Origin: Limnobacter sp. 130
Lineage (GTDB): Bacteria > Pseudomonadota > Gammaproteobacteria > Burkholderiales > Burkholderiaceae_B
Direction of reading: 5' to 3'
NCBI RefSeq assembly: GCF_902506325.1
Contig: NZ_LR732330.1
Span: 496,001 to 560,000 of the forward strand
Length of the DNA stretch: 64,000 nucleotides
Shown here in pieces: positions 34,035 through 44,143 of the stretch. A program made the translations under genes and the position numbers. How positions within the stretch are numbered: position 1 is the stretch's first letter; each line of letters begins with the position of its first letter. Under the pieces are notes generated by a model. It had not been told where the DNA came from and did not search any database. It saw nothing but the letters and a program-made list of their open reading frames with translations.

Positions 34035-34862
34035 TTGATAGAAATTCCTCAACAAGGTGCTGCATTCTTTGCCTCCGACCTGCACTTGTCAGAACACACC
34101 CCCAAAACACTGGACGCCTTCGAGAATTGGCTGGTTAGCGTATCCCAGGAAAACACACTTGTCTTTTTGCTCGGCGACCTGTTCGAGGTTTGGTACGGCG
34201 ACGACTACAGCGACAGCACCAGCGAGCGCGTTATCAAGGCTGTTCAAAGCGCAAAATCTACCGGTGCGACACTGTATTTCATGCATGGCAACCGTGATTT
34301 TCTTCTGGGCGATCAATTCGCCGAAGCAGCGGGGCTCGAGATTCTTCCCGATCCCGAATTTTTGCAGATCAATCACCAAGTCGTATTGATTACGCATGGC
34401 GATCAGCTTTGCACAGATGACAAGGCCTATCAAAAGTTCAGGCTTCAAAGCCGGGACGACAAGTGGCAAAAAAACTTTCTGGCACTACCCCTCGAACAAC
34501 GTCTTGAAATGGCCAAGGCCATTCGCAGCGAAAGCAAAATACACAAGGCCAACAGTGCCATGAGTATTATGGACGCCAATCTGCACGCTGTGGCTGAGTC
34601 ATTCAAGGGCAATTGGCCCGATGGTTACTACGTGGGAAAAAGCGATGTCATATTGCATGGCCACACCCACCGCTGTGCCATACACGGCACGTTCGATAGC
34701 CAGGCACCCCTGGTACCCGAAAGCACTCAAGGACAACTGCAAAAGGGTCAGCGAATCGTTTTGCCCGACTGGAACTTCGATGAACCAGAAAAAAACCGCC
34801 CAAAGGGCGGTTTCTTGAAATTACTCAGCACCGGGGAATTCAGCCTGAATCTGTTCAATTAA
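34035..34862 (+). CDS. lpxH: UDP-2,3-diacylglucosamine diphosphatase
   Basis: A 275-residue metallophosphoesterase of the lipid A pathway, converting UDP-2,3-diacylglucosamine to lipid X. Motifs are [40 protein letters not shown] and HGHTHR. The start is TTG at 34035, six bases after AGGT. No other start fits the conserved N-terminus. The protein is about 35 residues longer than E. coli LpxH at its C-terminus, and that extension encodes a terminator for the convergent cysE gene. The two stops overlap in TTAA. Confidence 0.92.
   Translation: MIEIPQQGAAFFASDLHLSEHTPKTLDAFENWLVSVSQENTLVFLLGDLFEVWYGDDYSDSTSERVIKAVQSAKSTGATLYFMHGNRDFLLGDQFAEAAGLEILPDPEFLQINHQVVLITHGDQLCTDDKAYQKFRLQSRDDKWQKNFLALPLEQRLEMAKAIRSESKIHKANSAMSIMDANLHAVAESFKGNWPDGYYVGKSDVILHGHTHRCAIHGTFDSQAPLVPESTQGQLQKGQRIVLPDWNFDEPEKNRPKGGFLKLLSTGEFSLNLFN
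34784..34813 (-). terminator. Intrinsic terminator for cysE lying inside lpxH
   Basis: On the minus strand a perfect nine-base stem (AAACCGCCC and GGGCGGTTT, three-base loop) is followed by a run of seven T. It lies about 46 bases after the cysE stop and within the last codons of lpxH (around NRPKGGF). Confidence 0.85.
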
Positions 34863-35647
34863 TTGTCCACCAGTTTATTCAAGGCTTTCAGTTCTTCGCA
34901 GTCCACGGAATCGCCGCAATCCGGCTCTGCTTTGCCTTTGCTCAGTTGCTTTTCAAGTTGTTCGATTCGCTGCTGCTGAGCGATGGCCTGATCAATCAAA
35001 CCATGCATCGCCTTGATCAGTGGGTCATCTCCGTTTTTAGACACACCATAGGCCAAAAACTCTTCCTTGGTTTTCGCCGCACCTGTCAACACTTCGTCAG
35101 GCGTTCGTTCAGCCGCTTTCAGAATCATTCGGGCGGGATTGCCCACCGCGGTGGCTCCTGCTGGCACTGGCTTCGTGACCACAGCGTTCGAGCCTATCTT
35201 GGCGCCCTCACCCACCACAAAGGGACCCAGCACCTGCGCACCTGCGCCCACGACCACACCTTTTTCCAGCGTGGGGTGGCGCTTGCCCTTGGCCAGTGAA
35301 GTACCGCCCAAGGTAACCCCTTGGTAAATGGTGACGTCATCATGAATTTCAGCAGTTTCACCAATGACCACGCCCATGCCATGGTCGATGAATACGCGCC
35401 TGCCAATATTGGCACCTGGATGAATTTCAATACCAGTAAAAAATCGACCCAAATGAGACAAAAACCGCGCGAGCGTGTTGAAACCAGCCGCCCATGCATT
35501 GTGGGCCAGGCGATGCCAAATCAAGGCATGCAAACCGGGGTAGCACAGGAACACTTCCAAACGCCCTCGGGCCGCCGGGTCTTTCCTCAAAATCGTGTCA
35601 ATGTCTTCTTGTAGTCGAATCCACATGCGCGGAAAACCTTGGATCAA
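34859..35647 (-). CDS. cysE: Serine O-acetyltransferase
   Basis: A 262-residue enzyme making O-acetylserine for cysteine synthesis. It has a helical N-terminal domain, then left-handed beta-helix hexapeptide repeats with [18 protein letters not shown] and the GDDVT..GVTLGG region. The C-terminal about 70 residues are longer than usual and end in a coiled-coil-like [19 protein letters not shown] stretch. A dyad in the gap before the gene may be regulatory. Confidence 0.94.
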   Translation of the reverse strand: MIQGFPRMWIRLQEDIDTILRKDPAARGRLEVFLCYPGLHALIWHRLAHNAWAAGFNTLARFLSHLGRFFTGIEIHPGANIGRRVFIDHGMGVVIGETAEIHDDVTIYQGVTLGGTSLAKGKRHPTLEKGVVVGAGAQVLGPFVVGEGAKIGSNAVVTKPVPAGATAVGNPARMILKAAERTPDEVLTGAAKTKEEFLAYGVSKNGDDPLIKAMHGLIDQAIAQQQRIEQLEKQLSKGKAEPDCGDSVDCEELKALNKLVDN

Positions 35648-35662
35648 TTGTTATTGGTACGT

Positions 35663-35685
35663 ATACACTGGTCGCCGCAGTGTAT
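35663..35685. promoter_or_regulatory. Inverted repeat between trmJ and cysE
   Basis: ATACACTG and CAGTGTAT arms with a seven-base spacer lie in the 48-base gap. It is 16 bases upstream of the cysE start on the minus strand. It could be an operator, an RNA hairpin over the cysE leader, or the end signal of trmJ; no T-run follows. Confidence 0.5.
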
Positions 35686-35695
35686 CACGGCTGAA

Positions 35696-36502
35696 TCAAG
35701 GCTTCTTGCGCTCGAATTCATGCGGATAAAGGCGATCGTCTACCACTCGGATCACATCTGAAAAAAACCCGCGCAGCATATCCACTTCCTCTTGTTCCAA
35801 AGGGGTTTTGGCCAACATTCTGGCCAAACGCTGAACTACTTTTTTCGGCTTGTCCGGGTTAATGAAGTCCACCGCCTGCATTGCCTGTAACCAATGGGCT
35901 TGCAAATCAGCCACAGCTTTCACGGTGGCCAGTTTTTCGCCTTTTGCCAAAGTGCCAGCCAAGGAATCTTCTTCCAGATCAAACTGCCCGGCGGCCCATT
36001 CAGTGCGCAAGGCGTAAGCAACAATTTGCACCGCTTGTGACAGGTTGAGCGAGCTATATGCCGGATTGGCAGCAATCGTCACCTGCCGGTTACACACCAG
36101 CAACTCATCATTGCTCAAACCCGTGCGTTCAGCGCCAAATACAAAAGCAGCGCCTACTGCGCTTTCAGTTAATTTCAAGGCTTCCTGTGCCGCCTCTTGG
36201 GGGCTTTGTAAACGCGGGCCCAGGTCCCGCAAACGCGCTGACAAGGCAAATGCAACGCTTCGATCTGCCAAGGCATCGGGCAAAGTATTGAAAATTCGAG
36301 CCTTTTCAAGTACATCCGTGGCACCGCTGGCCAGCGAAATCGCCTCATCAGCGCTGCAAATGTCTGTCGTTTTGGGTTCAACGAGTCGCAAATCACTCAG
36401 GCCCATGGTTTTCATGGCACGCGCCACTGAACCAACATTGCCCGGATGGCTTGTTTTTACGAGAACAATTGAAATGGATTCGAGGGAAATGGCTGCGGTC
36501 AT
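35696..36502 (-). CDS. trmJ: tRNA (cytidine/uridine-2'-O-)-methyltransferase
   Basis: A 268-residue SPOUT methyltransferase that modifies position 32 of tRNAs. It begins with ISIVLVKTSHPGNVGSVARA and contains FGAERTGLSNDEL and ANPAYSSLNLSQAVQIVAYA, the knot motifs of the TrmJ/TrmH family. It is divergent from suhB, the usual arrangement in proteobacteria. Confidence 0.93.
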   Translation of the reverse strand: MTAAISLESISIVLVKTSHPGNVGSVARAMKTMGLSDLRLVEPKTTDICSADEAISLASGATDVLEKARIFNTLPDALADRSVAFALSARLRDLGPRLQSPQEAAQEALKLTESAVGAAFVFGAERTGLSNDELLVCNRQVTIAANPAYSSLNLSQAVQIVAYALRTEWAAGQFDLEEDSLAGTLAKGEKLATVKAVADLQAHWLQAMQAVDFINPDKPKKVVQRLARMLAKTPLEQEEVDMLRGFFSDVIRVVDDRLYPHEFERKKP

Positions 36503-36545
36503 TTATAATGTCGGGTTAAACGTATTCAAATTGAAAGGAAAGGCC

Positions 36546-37313
36546 ATGCATCCGATGTTGAACGTGGCGGTGAAAGCCGCTCGCGCTGCGGGAAAAATCA
36601 TCAACCGAGCGGAGCTTGACCTCGATCAGGTAAAAATCGGAGTCAAAGGGCCCAACGATTTCGTCACCGAAACCGATCAGGCCGCTGAAAGCGCCATTAT
36701 CGACGTGCTCAAGCAAGCCTTTCCCGATCACGCCATTCTAGCCGAGGAAAGCGGCGCCTCTGGCAAATCAGATTACGAGTGGGTGATCGATCCCATCGAC
36801 GGCACGGCCAACTTCATTCATGGCTATCCACACTATGCCATCTCTATCGCACTTCGCGTCAATGGCAATGTGCAACAGGCCGTGGTGTACAACCCAGCCA
36901 CGAACGATCTGTTCACCGCCTCCAAGGGCGAAGGTGCGTTCTTGAACAACCGTCGCATCCGGGTTTCCAAGCGCAGCAAACCCAATGAATTTTTGGTGGG
37001 TTTTGCGTTCCCGAGCGGCCAGAATGAAGGCTCCCTTGGCGTAAAGCGTAAAATGCTGGCCCTGACTGAGAGCACCGCAGGTATTCGCAAATCAGGCTCA
37101 GCCGTTCTCGACCTGGCTTATGTGGCTTGCGGTCGCCTGGACGGCTACATGTGTTTTGGCCTGAAGCCATGGGACTTGGCAACAGGCGTGTTGCTTGTCT
37201 CCGAGGCAGGTGGTTTGATTACCGACCCACAAGGCAACGACACCTACATGGCAACTGGCGACGCAGTAGCCGGAAACCCCAAAGCACTTCAATACCTGCT
37301 GAGCTTCAAATAA
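36546..37313 (+). CDS. suhB: Inositol-1-monophosphatase family protein
   Basis: A 255-residue enzyme started at the ATG at 36546, which follows GAAAGGAAAGG. The frame is open upstream to 36045 but that part lies over trmJ. Metal-site motifs are [21 protein letters not shown] and [16 protein letters not shown]. In E. coli SuhB also acts in rRNA transcription antitermination. Confidence 0.95.
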   Translation: MHPMLNVAVKAARAAGKIINRAELDLDQVKIGVKGPNDFVTETDQAAESAIIDVLKQAFPDHAILAEESGASGKSDYEWVIDPIDGTANFIHGYPHYAISIALRVNGNVQQAVVYNPATNDLFTASKGEGAFLNNRRIRVSKRSKPNEFLVGFAFPSGQNEGSLGVKRKMLALTESTAGIRKSGSAVLDLAYVACGRLDGYMCFGLKPWDLATGVLLVSEAGGLITDPQGNDTYMATGDAVAGNPKALQYLLSFK

Positions 37314-37330
37314 AACAAACAGGGACCCAG

Positions 37331-39958
37331 TTGAGCAAACAAGCGAGTACAAACAACCAGGCCGCATCACAGGCGTTTGAAAGCCACACGCCGATGATGC
37401 AGCAGTACCTCACGCTGAAAGCCGAATACCCAGACAAGCTGCTGTTTTATCGCATGGGCGATTTTTACGAGCTGTTTTTTGACGATGCCCAACTGGCCGC
37501 ACAATTACTCCGAATCACCCTGACTCATCGGGGTCAATCTGCCGGGCAGCCCATACCCATGGCTGGCGTACCATTTCACGCCGCAGACCAATACCTGGCC
37601 AAGCTGGTTGCCTTGGGGCATTCAGTGGCCATTTGCGAACAGGTGGGCACGCCAGGCCTGACCAAAGGCCCCATGGAGCGAAAGGTGGCGCGGGTGGTTA
37701 CGCCAGGCACACTGACCGAATCAACCCTGCTGCCTGATCAAGAAAACAAAACCTTGCTTAGCCTGTATTCCGAAGATGGCAAGTATTGGGGTGTCGCCTG
37801 CCTGGCCTTGTCAGCTGGCTCCATTCGTTTGCTCGAATGTGATTCAGGCGCATTGGCTGCGCACATCAGCCGCTTCAACGCGGCCGAAGTGCTGGTGAAC
37901 AACCGCAGCTGGGCGCAGCAAAGTCAAATCACGGGTAGCTTTGAGCGACCCGCCTGGCACTTCGATGCCGGTTTTGCGCAAACCCATTTGCAGTCGGTAT
38001 TACAGGCTGCGAATCTCGAAAGCCTTGAACTACACAAAGCCAAGCTTGCCGTGCCCGCCATGGGCGCAGCTTTGCAATATGCCAAGGAAACTCACCTTAG
38101 CATCGATACCTTCAAGCACGTGTCCGATATTCAGGTGGAACACGAGCAAGACTTTCTGGTGCTTGACGAAGCCGCACGCCGCAATCTGGAATTGACTGAA
38201 ACATTGAGGGGCGAGCCAGCGCCTACCCTGTTTTCACGGATCAACCGCACAGGCAGCGGCATGGGTGCGCGGCGCTTGCGCCAATGGTTGCTCGAACCGC
38301 TGCGCAGTATTGAATCCATTGAAGCACGACAAAACAAAATACAGCACCTGCTTGCCACTTTGGGCCAGGCCCCTGAACCGGCCTGTTTCGCACTTGTGAA
38401 AACCTTGCGCGCCATGGCAGACATTGAACGCATTAGCAGCCGTGTGGCCATGCAAACGGCCAAGCCTCGCGATTTGCTGGCGCTGCGGGAAAGCCTGCAA
38501 GCGCTGCCGCAAGTTGCCGAACTGATTGCAAACTTTGGCGACAATGAATTCAACACTGCACTGCAGGCATTGGAAGCACCCCCACAGTTGCTGGCAGAAT
38601 TAATGCAGGCCTTGGCCGAAAATCCGCCTGTGCTGATTCGCGACGGTGGTGTAATCGCCGACGGCTATCATGCCGAGCTGGATGAATTACGCAATATTCA
38701 AACCGGCAGCGGGCAGTTTTTAATTGAGCTTGAAAAACAGGAACGCGAAGCCACTGGCATTGCCAACCTGAAAGTCGAGTTCAACCGCGTGCATGGTTTT
38801 TACATTGAGGTCAGCAGCGCGCAGGCCGAAAAGGTGCCAGCACACTACATTCGCCGGCAAACCATGAAAAATGCCGAGCGCTACATTACCGAAGAGCTGA
38901 AAGCCTTTGAGGAAAAAGCGCTGTCGGCCAAAGACAAAGCCCTGAACCTTGAAAAAGTCATTTATGAAAACCTGATGACGTGGCTTGCTCAGTTCACCCC
39001 GTTTTTGCAACGCTGCGCACGGGAGTTGTCTGAACTCGATGCCTTGGCTGCGTTGGCCATTGTGGCTTTTGAGGCCAACTGGGTACGACCACACATGCTG
39101 CCTCACGCCCTGCTGAATATTCAACAAGGCCGCCACCCCGTGCTGGAAGTTCAGGTAGAACAATTCACACCGAACGACTGTGCATTACACCCAGGCAAAC
39201 ACATGGCGCTGATCACCGGTCCGAACATGGGCGGTAAAAGCACCTACATGCGCCAAACCGCGCTGATTGCGTTGCTTGCTCACATGGGCAGTTTCGTACC
39301 GGCAAGCAGTGCACAAATTGGGGTGCTTGACAGAATTTTTACACGAATCGGCGCATCCGATGACCTGGCCGGAGGCCGCTCCACCTTCATGGTGGAAATG
39401 ACCGAAGCTGCCACCATTGTTCGCCAAGCCACGCCACACAGCTTGGTCATCATGGACGAAATTGGGCGTGGCACCTCCACGTTCGACGGTTTGTCACTGG
39501 CCTGGGAAATTGCCAAGCGCCTGGCCAACACCAACAAATGCTTAACACTGTTTGCCACGCATTATTTTGAAATCACAGCGCTGGGCAACGAGCTGGACAG
39601 CGTATTCAATGTTCATTTGTCTGCCACCGAGCACCAAGGCAAGTTGGTATTTTTGCACCGCATCGAGGCTGGCCCTGCAAGCCAAAGTTACGGCCTGCAA
39701 GTGGCCAAACTGGCAGGCTTGCCAGCCTTGGTGGTAAAAAATGCGCAAAAGCGACTGGACCAACTGGAAGCTGAAAAACGCGCCATGACGACGCAAGTGG
39801 ATTTGTTCGACCTGCCGGTTGAAACAGACACCGAAGCACCGGCCAGCCCGCAGCATGTGAACCTGATTCTCGAAAAGCTCAACGAGATCGACCCCGATGA
39901 GCTCAGCCCCAGAGAAGCACTGCAGTTGATTTTTCAGCTCAAGGGCCTTCATACATGA
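37331..39958 (+). CDS. mutS: DNA mismatch repair protein MutS
   Basis: An 875-residue protein if started at the TTG at 37331 (behind CAGGGA). The next candidates are ATG codons at 37394 and 37397. The mismatch-reading Phe-x-Glu motif is in [14 protein letters not shown]. The ATPase has [13 protein letters not shown] (Walker A) and [15 protein letters not shown] (Walker B), followed by the His-switch region [13 protein letters not shown]. It recognises mispairs and works with MutL. It follows suhB by 17 bases and overlaps the next gene by four. Confidence 0.96.
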   Translation: MSKQASTNNQAASQAFESHTPMMQQYLTLKAEYPDKLLFYRMGDFYELFFDDAQLAAQLLRITLTHRGQSAGQPIPMAGVPFHAADQYLAKLVALGHSVAICEQVGTPGLTKGPMERKVARVVTPGTLTESTLLPDQENKTLLSLYSEDGKYWGVACLALSAGSIRLLECDSGALAAHISRFNAAEVLVNNRSWAQQSQITGSFERPAWHFDAGFAQTHLQSVLQAANLESLELHKAKLAVPAMGAALQYAKETHLSIDTFKHVSDIQVEHEQDFLVLDEAARRNLELTETLRGEPAPTLFSRINRTGSGMGARRLRQWLLEPLRSIESIEARQNKIQHLLATLGQAPEPACFALVKTLRAMADIERISSRVAMQTAKPRDLLALRESLQALPQVAELIANFGDNEFNTALQALEAPPQLLAELMQALAENPPVLIRDGGVIADGYHAELDELRNIQTGSGQFLIELEKQEREATGIANLKVEFNRVHGFYIEVSSAQAEKVPAHYIRRQTMKNAERYITEELKAFEEKALSAKDKALNLEKVIYENLMTWLAQFTPFLQRCARELSELDALAALAIVAFEANWVRPHMLPHALLNIQQGRHPVLEVQVEQFTPNDCALHPGKHMALITGPNMGGKSTYMRQTALIALLAHMGSFVPASSAQIGVLDRIFTRIGASDDLAGGRSTFMVEMTEAATIVRQATPHSLVIMDEIGRGTSTFDGLSLAWEIAKRLANTNKCLTLFATHYFEITALGNELDSVFNVHLSATEHQGKLVFLHRIEAGPASQSYGLQVAKLAGLPALVVKNAQKRLDQLEAEKRAMTTQVDLFDLPVETDTEAPASPQHVNLILEKLNEIDPDELSPREALQLIFQLKGLHT

Positions 39959-40974
39959 ACTTGCGCCGCACGGTAAGCAAAACCTGTGCGGCTACTTTGC
40001 TGGTGGTCTTGCCCATCACCACCCCATGGGTATCGGCCAATGCACATACCGACAGTTTCAGCTTCGCACTCATCGGCGATCAGCCTTACAACAACTTTTT
40101 TGAACCTGCAACCAGCCAGCTGATACAACAAATCGGGCGGGAACGCCATGTAAGCTGGATATTGCACATTGGCGACATCAAAGGCGGCAACGAGCCCTGC
40201 TCCGATGACTTGCTTGAACGCAGACTGGATCAACTACAACAAAGCGAAAAGCCCTTGGTGTATGTACCCGGCGACAACGAATGGACTGATTGCCACCGAT
40301 CATCAAACGGAAATTTTGACACGCAGGAGCGCCTGGAATTTTTACGCAAACAAGCCTTCTCAAAATCTCGCACACTGGGCAAACAAGGCTTCTCGATTCG
40401 CCAGCAAATTAAGCACCCCTACCCTGAACACCTGATGTGGACTCAAGGTAGCACGCTGTTCCTGAGCTTGAATATCCCCGGCAGTAACAACGACCTGCTC
40501 AACCCAAAATCCAGAAATGCCAGCACAAAAAAAGTAAAACAATTATTCGAGGCACGTTCCCTGGCCATTGAATCCTGGCTTGCGGAAGCAGAACAACTGT
40601 TCGACAAGGCAGACCCACGCCTCACGGAAACCGTGATCGCCATTCAAGGCAATCCAATTGATGGATCGGGCGGTGCAGGCAGCAATCCGGTCAAAAATGG
40701 ATATGCCCGCTTTATGAAAAGCTTGGTGAAATACATCAACACCACCAAGCGCCCTGTGCTGTTGGCGCACGGCGACACACACAGGTTTAAATGGGACAAA
40801 CCCAGTCTTGAACGATTTGGGGGAACACCCGAAACAGATGCACTGTTCTATCGGGTCGAAGGCTGGGGCCATCCGTTCATGAACGCATGGGTACAGGTCA
40901 CGGTAACACCCGGTACCAAGATGCCTTTTGAGGCCAGCAGTATTTCGCTGCCCGCCCCAGAAGTCAGCAATTAG
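39955..40974 (+). CDS. Secreted calcineurin-like metallophosphatase, unknown substrate
   Basis: A 339-residue protein with a signal peptide (about residues 1-30, ending near VSANA). The metallophosphoesterase metal motifs are spread as [26 protein letters not shown] and [11 protein letters not shown]. The reading frame starts inside the mutS stop region (ATGA overlap), so translation is coupled to mutS, although the product is exported. I do not know the substrate. Similar proteins are annotated only as hypothetical or as calcineurin-like. Its stop overlaps that of the SlyD-like gene (TTAG). Confidence 0.78.
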   Translation: MNLRRTVSKTCAATLLVVLPITTPWVSANAHTDSFSFALIGDQPYNNFFEPATSQLIQQIGRERHVSWILHIGDIKGGNEPCSDDLLERRLDQLQQSEKPLVYVPGDNEWTDCHRSSNGNFDTQERLEFLRKQAFSKSRTLGKQGFSIRQQIKHPYPEHLMWTQGSTLFLSLNIPGSNNDLLNPKSRNASTKKVKQLFEARSLAIESWLAEAEQLFDKADPRLTETVIAIQGNPIDGSGGAGSNPVKNGYARFMKSLVKYINTTKRPVLLAHGDTHRFKWDKPSLERFGGTPETDALFYRVEGWGHPFMNAWVQVTVTPGTKMPFEASSISLPAPEVSN

Positions 40975-41519
40975 TTCAACTTGCCTGCACCCGGATTGGG
41001 CGCCACGCTGAACAACGATTGGGCTGCTGCGCCTTGCGCCTTTTCTTCCTCGTTGGCTGCGCGAATGTCCAGCACTTTCAAGTGATATCGCAGAGCCATG
41101 CCAGCAAACGGGTGATTGCCGTCCAGTACCACCTTGCCCTCGGCAATGTCAGTCACTGTCCAAACCCGGCCAAAACCCGTGTTTTCCTCGGTGGCCTGCT
41201 CGTCTGGCTCGTTCTCGTCGTCGACAGGCACTTCTTCCAGTTGCATGCCGATTTCCAATTCTTCGCCGAACATTTCAATGTCCTCAACCCGCATCAGCTC
41301 CGGATCAAAGTCACCAAATGCATCCTCGGGCTCTAGCTGAGCAAACACTTCATCGCCAACAGCCTTGCCGAGTACAGCCTCTTGAAGTTTCGGAAATACT
41401 TCATTCTCGCTGCCCTGCAGGTAAATGATCGGCTCGCCACCATGTTCCTGAATCAGTTCACCCTGCGCATCACGCAGCTCAAAATCAAGGGTAACCACCG
41501 TGCCGTGCTCAACAATCAT
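40971..41519 (-). CDS. FKBP-type peptidyl-prolyl isomerase, SlyD-like
   Basis: A 182-residue protein starting MIVEHGTVVTLDFELRDAQGE. The FKBP part is split by the usual insert-in-flap chaperone domain, and DGNHPFAGMALRYHLKVLDIRAA is the typical C-terminal part of that family. An extra acidic stretch of about 15-20 residues (VPVDDENEPDEQATEE) interrupts the flap domain. The His/Cys-rich nickel-binding tail of E. coli SlyD is missing. It is a cytoplasmic folding helper. Confidence 0.88.
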   Translation of the reverse strand: MIVEHGTVVTLDFELRDAQGELIQEHGGEPIIYLQGSENEVFPKLQEAVLGKAVGDEVFAQLEPEDAFGDFDPELMRVEDIEMFGEELEIGMQLEEVPVDDENEPDEQATEENTGFGRVWTVTDIAEGKVVLDGNHPFAGMALRYHLKVLDIRAANEEEKAQGAAAQSLFSVAPNPGAGKLN

Positions 41520-41619
41520 CGTACATAACTCCAGAAATCAGCGCCCGAACAGTGGGCAGTCTTTTAAGGTGGCCTATGATACCCGTAATCGATAAATCAC
41601 CCAAATAAAGCTCCCGCAG

Positions 41620-42771
41620 ATGATCAAACCCCTCACCCAAATCGCCAATCTGACCACTGAACAGTTCATGACCGAACACTGGCACGTCAAACCATTCCTT
41701 TTTCGTCAAGCGTTCCCGAATTTTGAACCCCTTTGCGATCTGGACACCATCGCCGAGATGGCCTCGGATGAAGACATTGAAAGTCGCTTGATTCAATATG
41801 GAAAAAACGGCTGGACACTCGAGCAAGGGCCGTTTGACGAGCTTCCACCCATGAAGAAAAAGGCATGGACCGTGCTAATCCAGGGCATCGACCATCACCT
41901 GCCCGAGGCCTACGATCTGCTACAACTGTTTCGCTTTATTCCCGATGCGCGCCTTGATGACATCATGCTCAGCCTGGCCAGCGACGGTGGCGGCGTGGGC
42001 CCACATTACGACTCCTACGATGTATTTTTGCTTCAAATGCATGGCAAAAGGCGCTGGAAGATCGGTCCGCTTTTAAACAAGGAACTCGAAGAAGGCGTAC
42101 CTTTGAAAATACTGAAGGAGTTCGAGCCAACAGAGGAATTTGTGCTCGAACCTGGTGACATGCTTTACCTGCCGCCCAATTATGGTCACGATGGGATCGC
42201 AGAGGGCACCTGCTCGACACTAAGCATTGGATTCAGAGCACCCACACAAGCGGAGGTTCTAAGCGGTATTTTGCGCGACATGGCCGATCAAATTGAACAA
42301 GATCCAGGCATGACTCAAAAATTGTTTTCTGACCCAGCGCGAGGGCTACAGAAAAACCCCGCAGAAATTCCTGACGACATGCTGAATTTCGGTTTTAATT
42401 TGATTCAGCAGTTTTCAGCGCAATCGCCTCAAATACAGCGCAGCATGGGGATTTTGCTGACCGAACCCAAGCCTCATGTGTATTTTGTAAACAACACAGA
42501 CGATCAAGATATACCGGAAATAATTAGTGTACTTGGCGTGCGCGGCATTGCATTAAGCATGAAAACTAAAATGTTGTTCAAAGATGAGGTTTTCTATATC
42601 AATGGCGACGCTGTCAACCCGACCAGTGCCCTTACCGTTAAACAGCTGCAAAAGCTCGCAAACCAGCGTGAAATGGAGCCAACCGACGCCGCAGAAGCAT
42701 TAAAAAACCCTGAATTTCAGTATTTTTTAATTGGTTTTGCAAAAGCCGGTTGGGTAGAAACCCTAATATGA
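41620..42771 (+). CDS. JmjC/cupin oxygenase, ribosomal protein L16 arginine hydroxylase type
   Basis: A 383-residue protein similar to E. coli YcfD/RoxA. The iron ligands are in HYDSYDVFLLQMHGKRRW (His-x-Asp) and the distal His in LPPNYGHDG. A winged-helix-like C-terminal part follows. The enzyme uses 2-oxoglutarate and oxygen to hydroxylate an arginine of L16, a link between oxygen and translation. It starts 100 bases after the convergent-divergent gap to the SlyD-like gene. Confidence 0.87.
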   Translation: MIKPLTQIANLTTEQFMTEHWHVKPFLFRQAFPNFEPLCDLDTIAEMASDEDIESRLIQYGKNGWTLEQGPFDELPPMKKKAWTVLIQGIDHHLPEAYDLLQLFRFIPDARLDDIMLSLASDGGGVGPHYDSYDVFLLQMHGKRRWKIGPLLNKELEEGVPLKILKEFEPTEEFVLEPGDMLYLPPNYGHDGIAEGTCSTLSIGFRAPTQAEVLSGILRDMADQIEQDPGMTQKLFSDPARGLQKNPAEIPDDMLNFGFNLIQQFSAQSPQIQRSMGILLTEPKPHVYFVNNTDDQDIPEIISVLGVRGIALSMKTKMLFKDEVFYINGDAVNPTSALTVKQLQKLANQREMEPTDAAEALKNPEFQYFLIGFAKAGWVETLI

Positions 42772-42848
42772 TTAATTTCATTTAGAATTTGAAACGACTC
42801 GGCAAAGTCAATAGAATTTTGCTTCGAAAATAAGGTCGAAACAATGAC

Positions 42849-42876
42849 TTGAATTTGACGGGCTATTCGTTAGAAT
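42849..42876 (+). promoter_or_regulatory. Possible promoter of the repeat-bearing lipoprotein
   Basis: TTGAAT and TAGAAT are spaced by 16 bases, about 130 bases before the lipoprotein start. The intervening leader can form TTTTCC/GGAAAA and CACCC/GGGTG hairpins that compete, plus an AGGCGC/GCGCCT hairpin just before the ribosome site. Confidence 0.35.
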
Positions 42877-43009
42877 TTGCAGAGTTTTCCGCTTGAGTGC
42901 TTGAACACCCGGCAGGAAAATGGGTGATTCTGGGTTCTCTTGTGAGCCTATTTGCTCTAAAAAAGGCGCTTGAATCGGCGCCTAGTTCGTGACCCCAAAA
43001 GGAATAAAC

Positions 43010-43234
43010 ATGAAAAACTCAATTTTGATCGCATCTTTGTTTGCAGTTGCTTTGGCCGCTTGTGGCAAGAAAGAAGAAGCAGCTCCTGTTGAACCAGCAG
43101 CGCCTGCAGTAACTGAGCAAGCTCCTGCAGCTACTGAGCCAGCAGCAACTGAGCCAGCAGCAATGGAACCAGCAGCAACTGAGCCAGCCGCTACTGAGCC
43201 AGCAGCTGCCCCAGCTGAAGAAGAAAAGAAGTAA
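43010..43234 (+). CDS. Small lipoprotein with Ala/Thr/Glu/Pro repeats
   Basis: A 74-residue protein started at the ATG at 43010, behind AAAGGAA. The signal ends with the lipobox LAAC, then GKKEE. The rest is made of repeated AATEP units (about residues 27-66), encoded by nearly identical 15-base repeats, and ends AAPAEEEKK. A strong terminator follows. It resembles small acidic lipoproteins that span or line the periplasm; function unknown. Confidence 0.75.
   Translation: MKNSILIASLFAVALAACGKKEEAAPVEPAAPAVTEQAPAATEPAATEPAAMEPAATEPAATEPAAAPAEEEKK
43131..43208 (+). repeat. 15-base tandem repeat in the lipoprotein gene
   Basis: About five copies of a unit like CTACTGAGCCAGCAG, differing by single substitutions (one copy has ATGGAA in place of ACTGAG). 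In-frame, so changes in copy number keep the reading frame. Confidence 0.8.
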
Positions 43235-43265
43235 ATTCAATTCGCTTGTAAAAGCGATTGAAAAC

Positions 43266-43300
43266 AAAAAGCCCCAGGTGAAAACCATGGGGCTTTTTTG
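43266..43300. terminator. Intrinsic terminator, usable on both strands
   Basis: AAAAAGCCCCA and TGGGGCTTTTTT arms with an 11-base loop, between the lipoprotein gene and the convergent MBL hydrolase gene. Confidence 0.88.
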
Positions 43301-43319
43301 TTGATTCAGCTGAAAAAAA

Positions 43320-44138
43320 TCAAGCGGCTATTTGCCTTGAATCAAGACTGGTCCAACCAAAACCCTCCGCCTGGCAGGCAATGTCAAACGCAATTCCCCG
43401 TGGGGTCAGTACCTCGGCCCACATTTGTTGAACCACATTGGGACAATTCGTGGTTTGGCTTAAATGAGCAGCCACCACAAACTGCAAACTGCCGGAATCA
43501 AGCCTTCTGAGAATGTCGCAAGCCACCTGATTACTCAGGTGCCCATAATCGCCGCCTACCCTTTTTTTCAAGCTTGGCGGATAAGGCGAATTGGACAGCA
43601 TTTCAGGGCAGTGATTGGATTCGAGAATCAGGGCATGCGCCCGGTTCAACATGTTCACCAAATGCGGCGTAGCGCTGCCACAGTCGGTCAGAATGCCAGT
43701 GACAAACCCCGACTTCGATTCAATCAGCATTTGAATCGGTTCAGCAGCATCGTGAGGCACGGGAAATGGGTGCAAAGTCAGGCTTTTCACGCTAAACGGG
43801 GAATGGCTGTCAATTAACACCACCCGCCCCGATTGCAGATAATCCTCGTCGGTCAATTTGGATCTCAACGCGGCACGCCAGGTACCGTGCGTCAAATACA
43901 CAGGGGTGCCAAATTTTCGACTGAACTTGAACACCCCACCAATGTGATCACCATGCTCGTGGGTGACCACAATGGCGTCGACATCCCCAGGCGCAAGTCC
44001 AACGCGCTCAAGGCGCCCCACGGTTTCCTTGACAGCAAAACCGCAGTCCACCATCAGGCGTGTGGGGGCATCAGTCAGCCTGCATTCAAACAGCCAACTG
44101 TTGCCTTCGCTACCACTGCCCAGACTCGCAAAGCGCAC
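43320..44138 (-). CDS. MBL-fold metallo-hydrolase (YycJ/WalJ-like)
   Basis: A 272-residue protein with the metallo-beta-lactamase motif VVTHEHGDHIGG, a starting RFASLGSGSEGNSW typical of the YycJ branch, and a later ESNHCP and AAHLSQTTN. In Firmicutes the relative WalJ has exonuclease and cell-wall-related roles; in proteobacteria the task is not defined. It is the last gene of the run trpS-methyltransferase-dapA-bamC on the minus strand, five bases after bamC. Confidence 0.87.
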   Translation of the reverse strand: MRFASLGSGSEGNSWLFECRLTDAPTRLMVDCGFAVKETVGRLERVGLAPGDVDAIVVTHEHGDHIGGVFKFSRKFGTPVYLTHGTWRAALRSKLTDEDYLQSGRVVLIDSHSPFSVKSLTLHPFPVPHDAAEPIQMLIESKSGFVTGILTDCGSATPHLVNMLNRAHALILESNHCPEMLSNSPYPPSLKKRVGGDYGHLSNQVACDILRRLDSGSLQFVVAAHLSQTTNCPNVVQQMWAEVLTPRGIAFDIACQAEGFGWTSLDSRQIAA

Positions 44139-44143
44139 ACCAA

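Noticed and set aside
36045-36545. Upstream extension of the suhB reading frame
   Set aside because: It runs antisense through trmJ. The ATG at 36546 has a strong ribosome site and gives the normal SuhB length.
37127-37330. Upstream extension of the mutS reading frame
   Set aside because: It overlaps the conserved end of suhB in another frame. The family start fits the TTG at 37331 or the ATGs at 37394 and 37397.
43131-43208. Tandem repeats considered as a CRISPR-like array
   Set aside because: Units are 15 bases, adjacent and in frame with a lipoprotein; there are no spacers and no cas genes.
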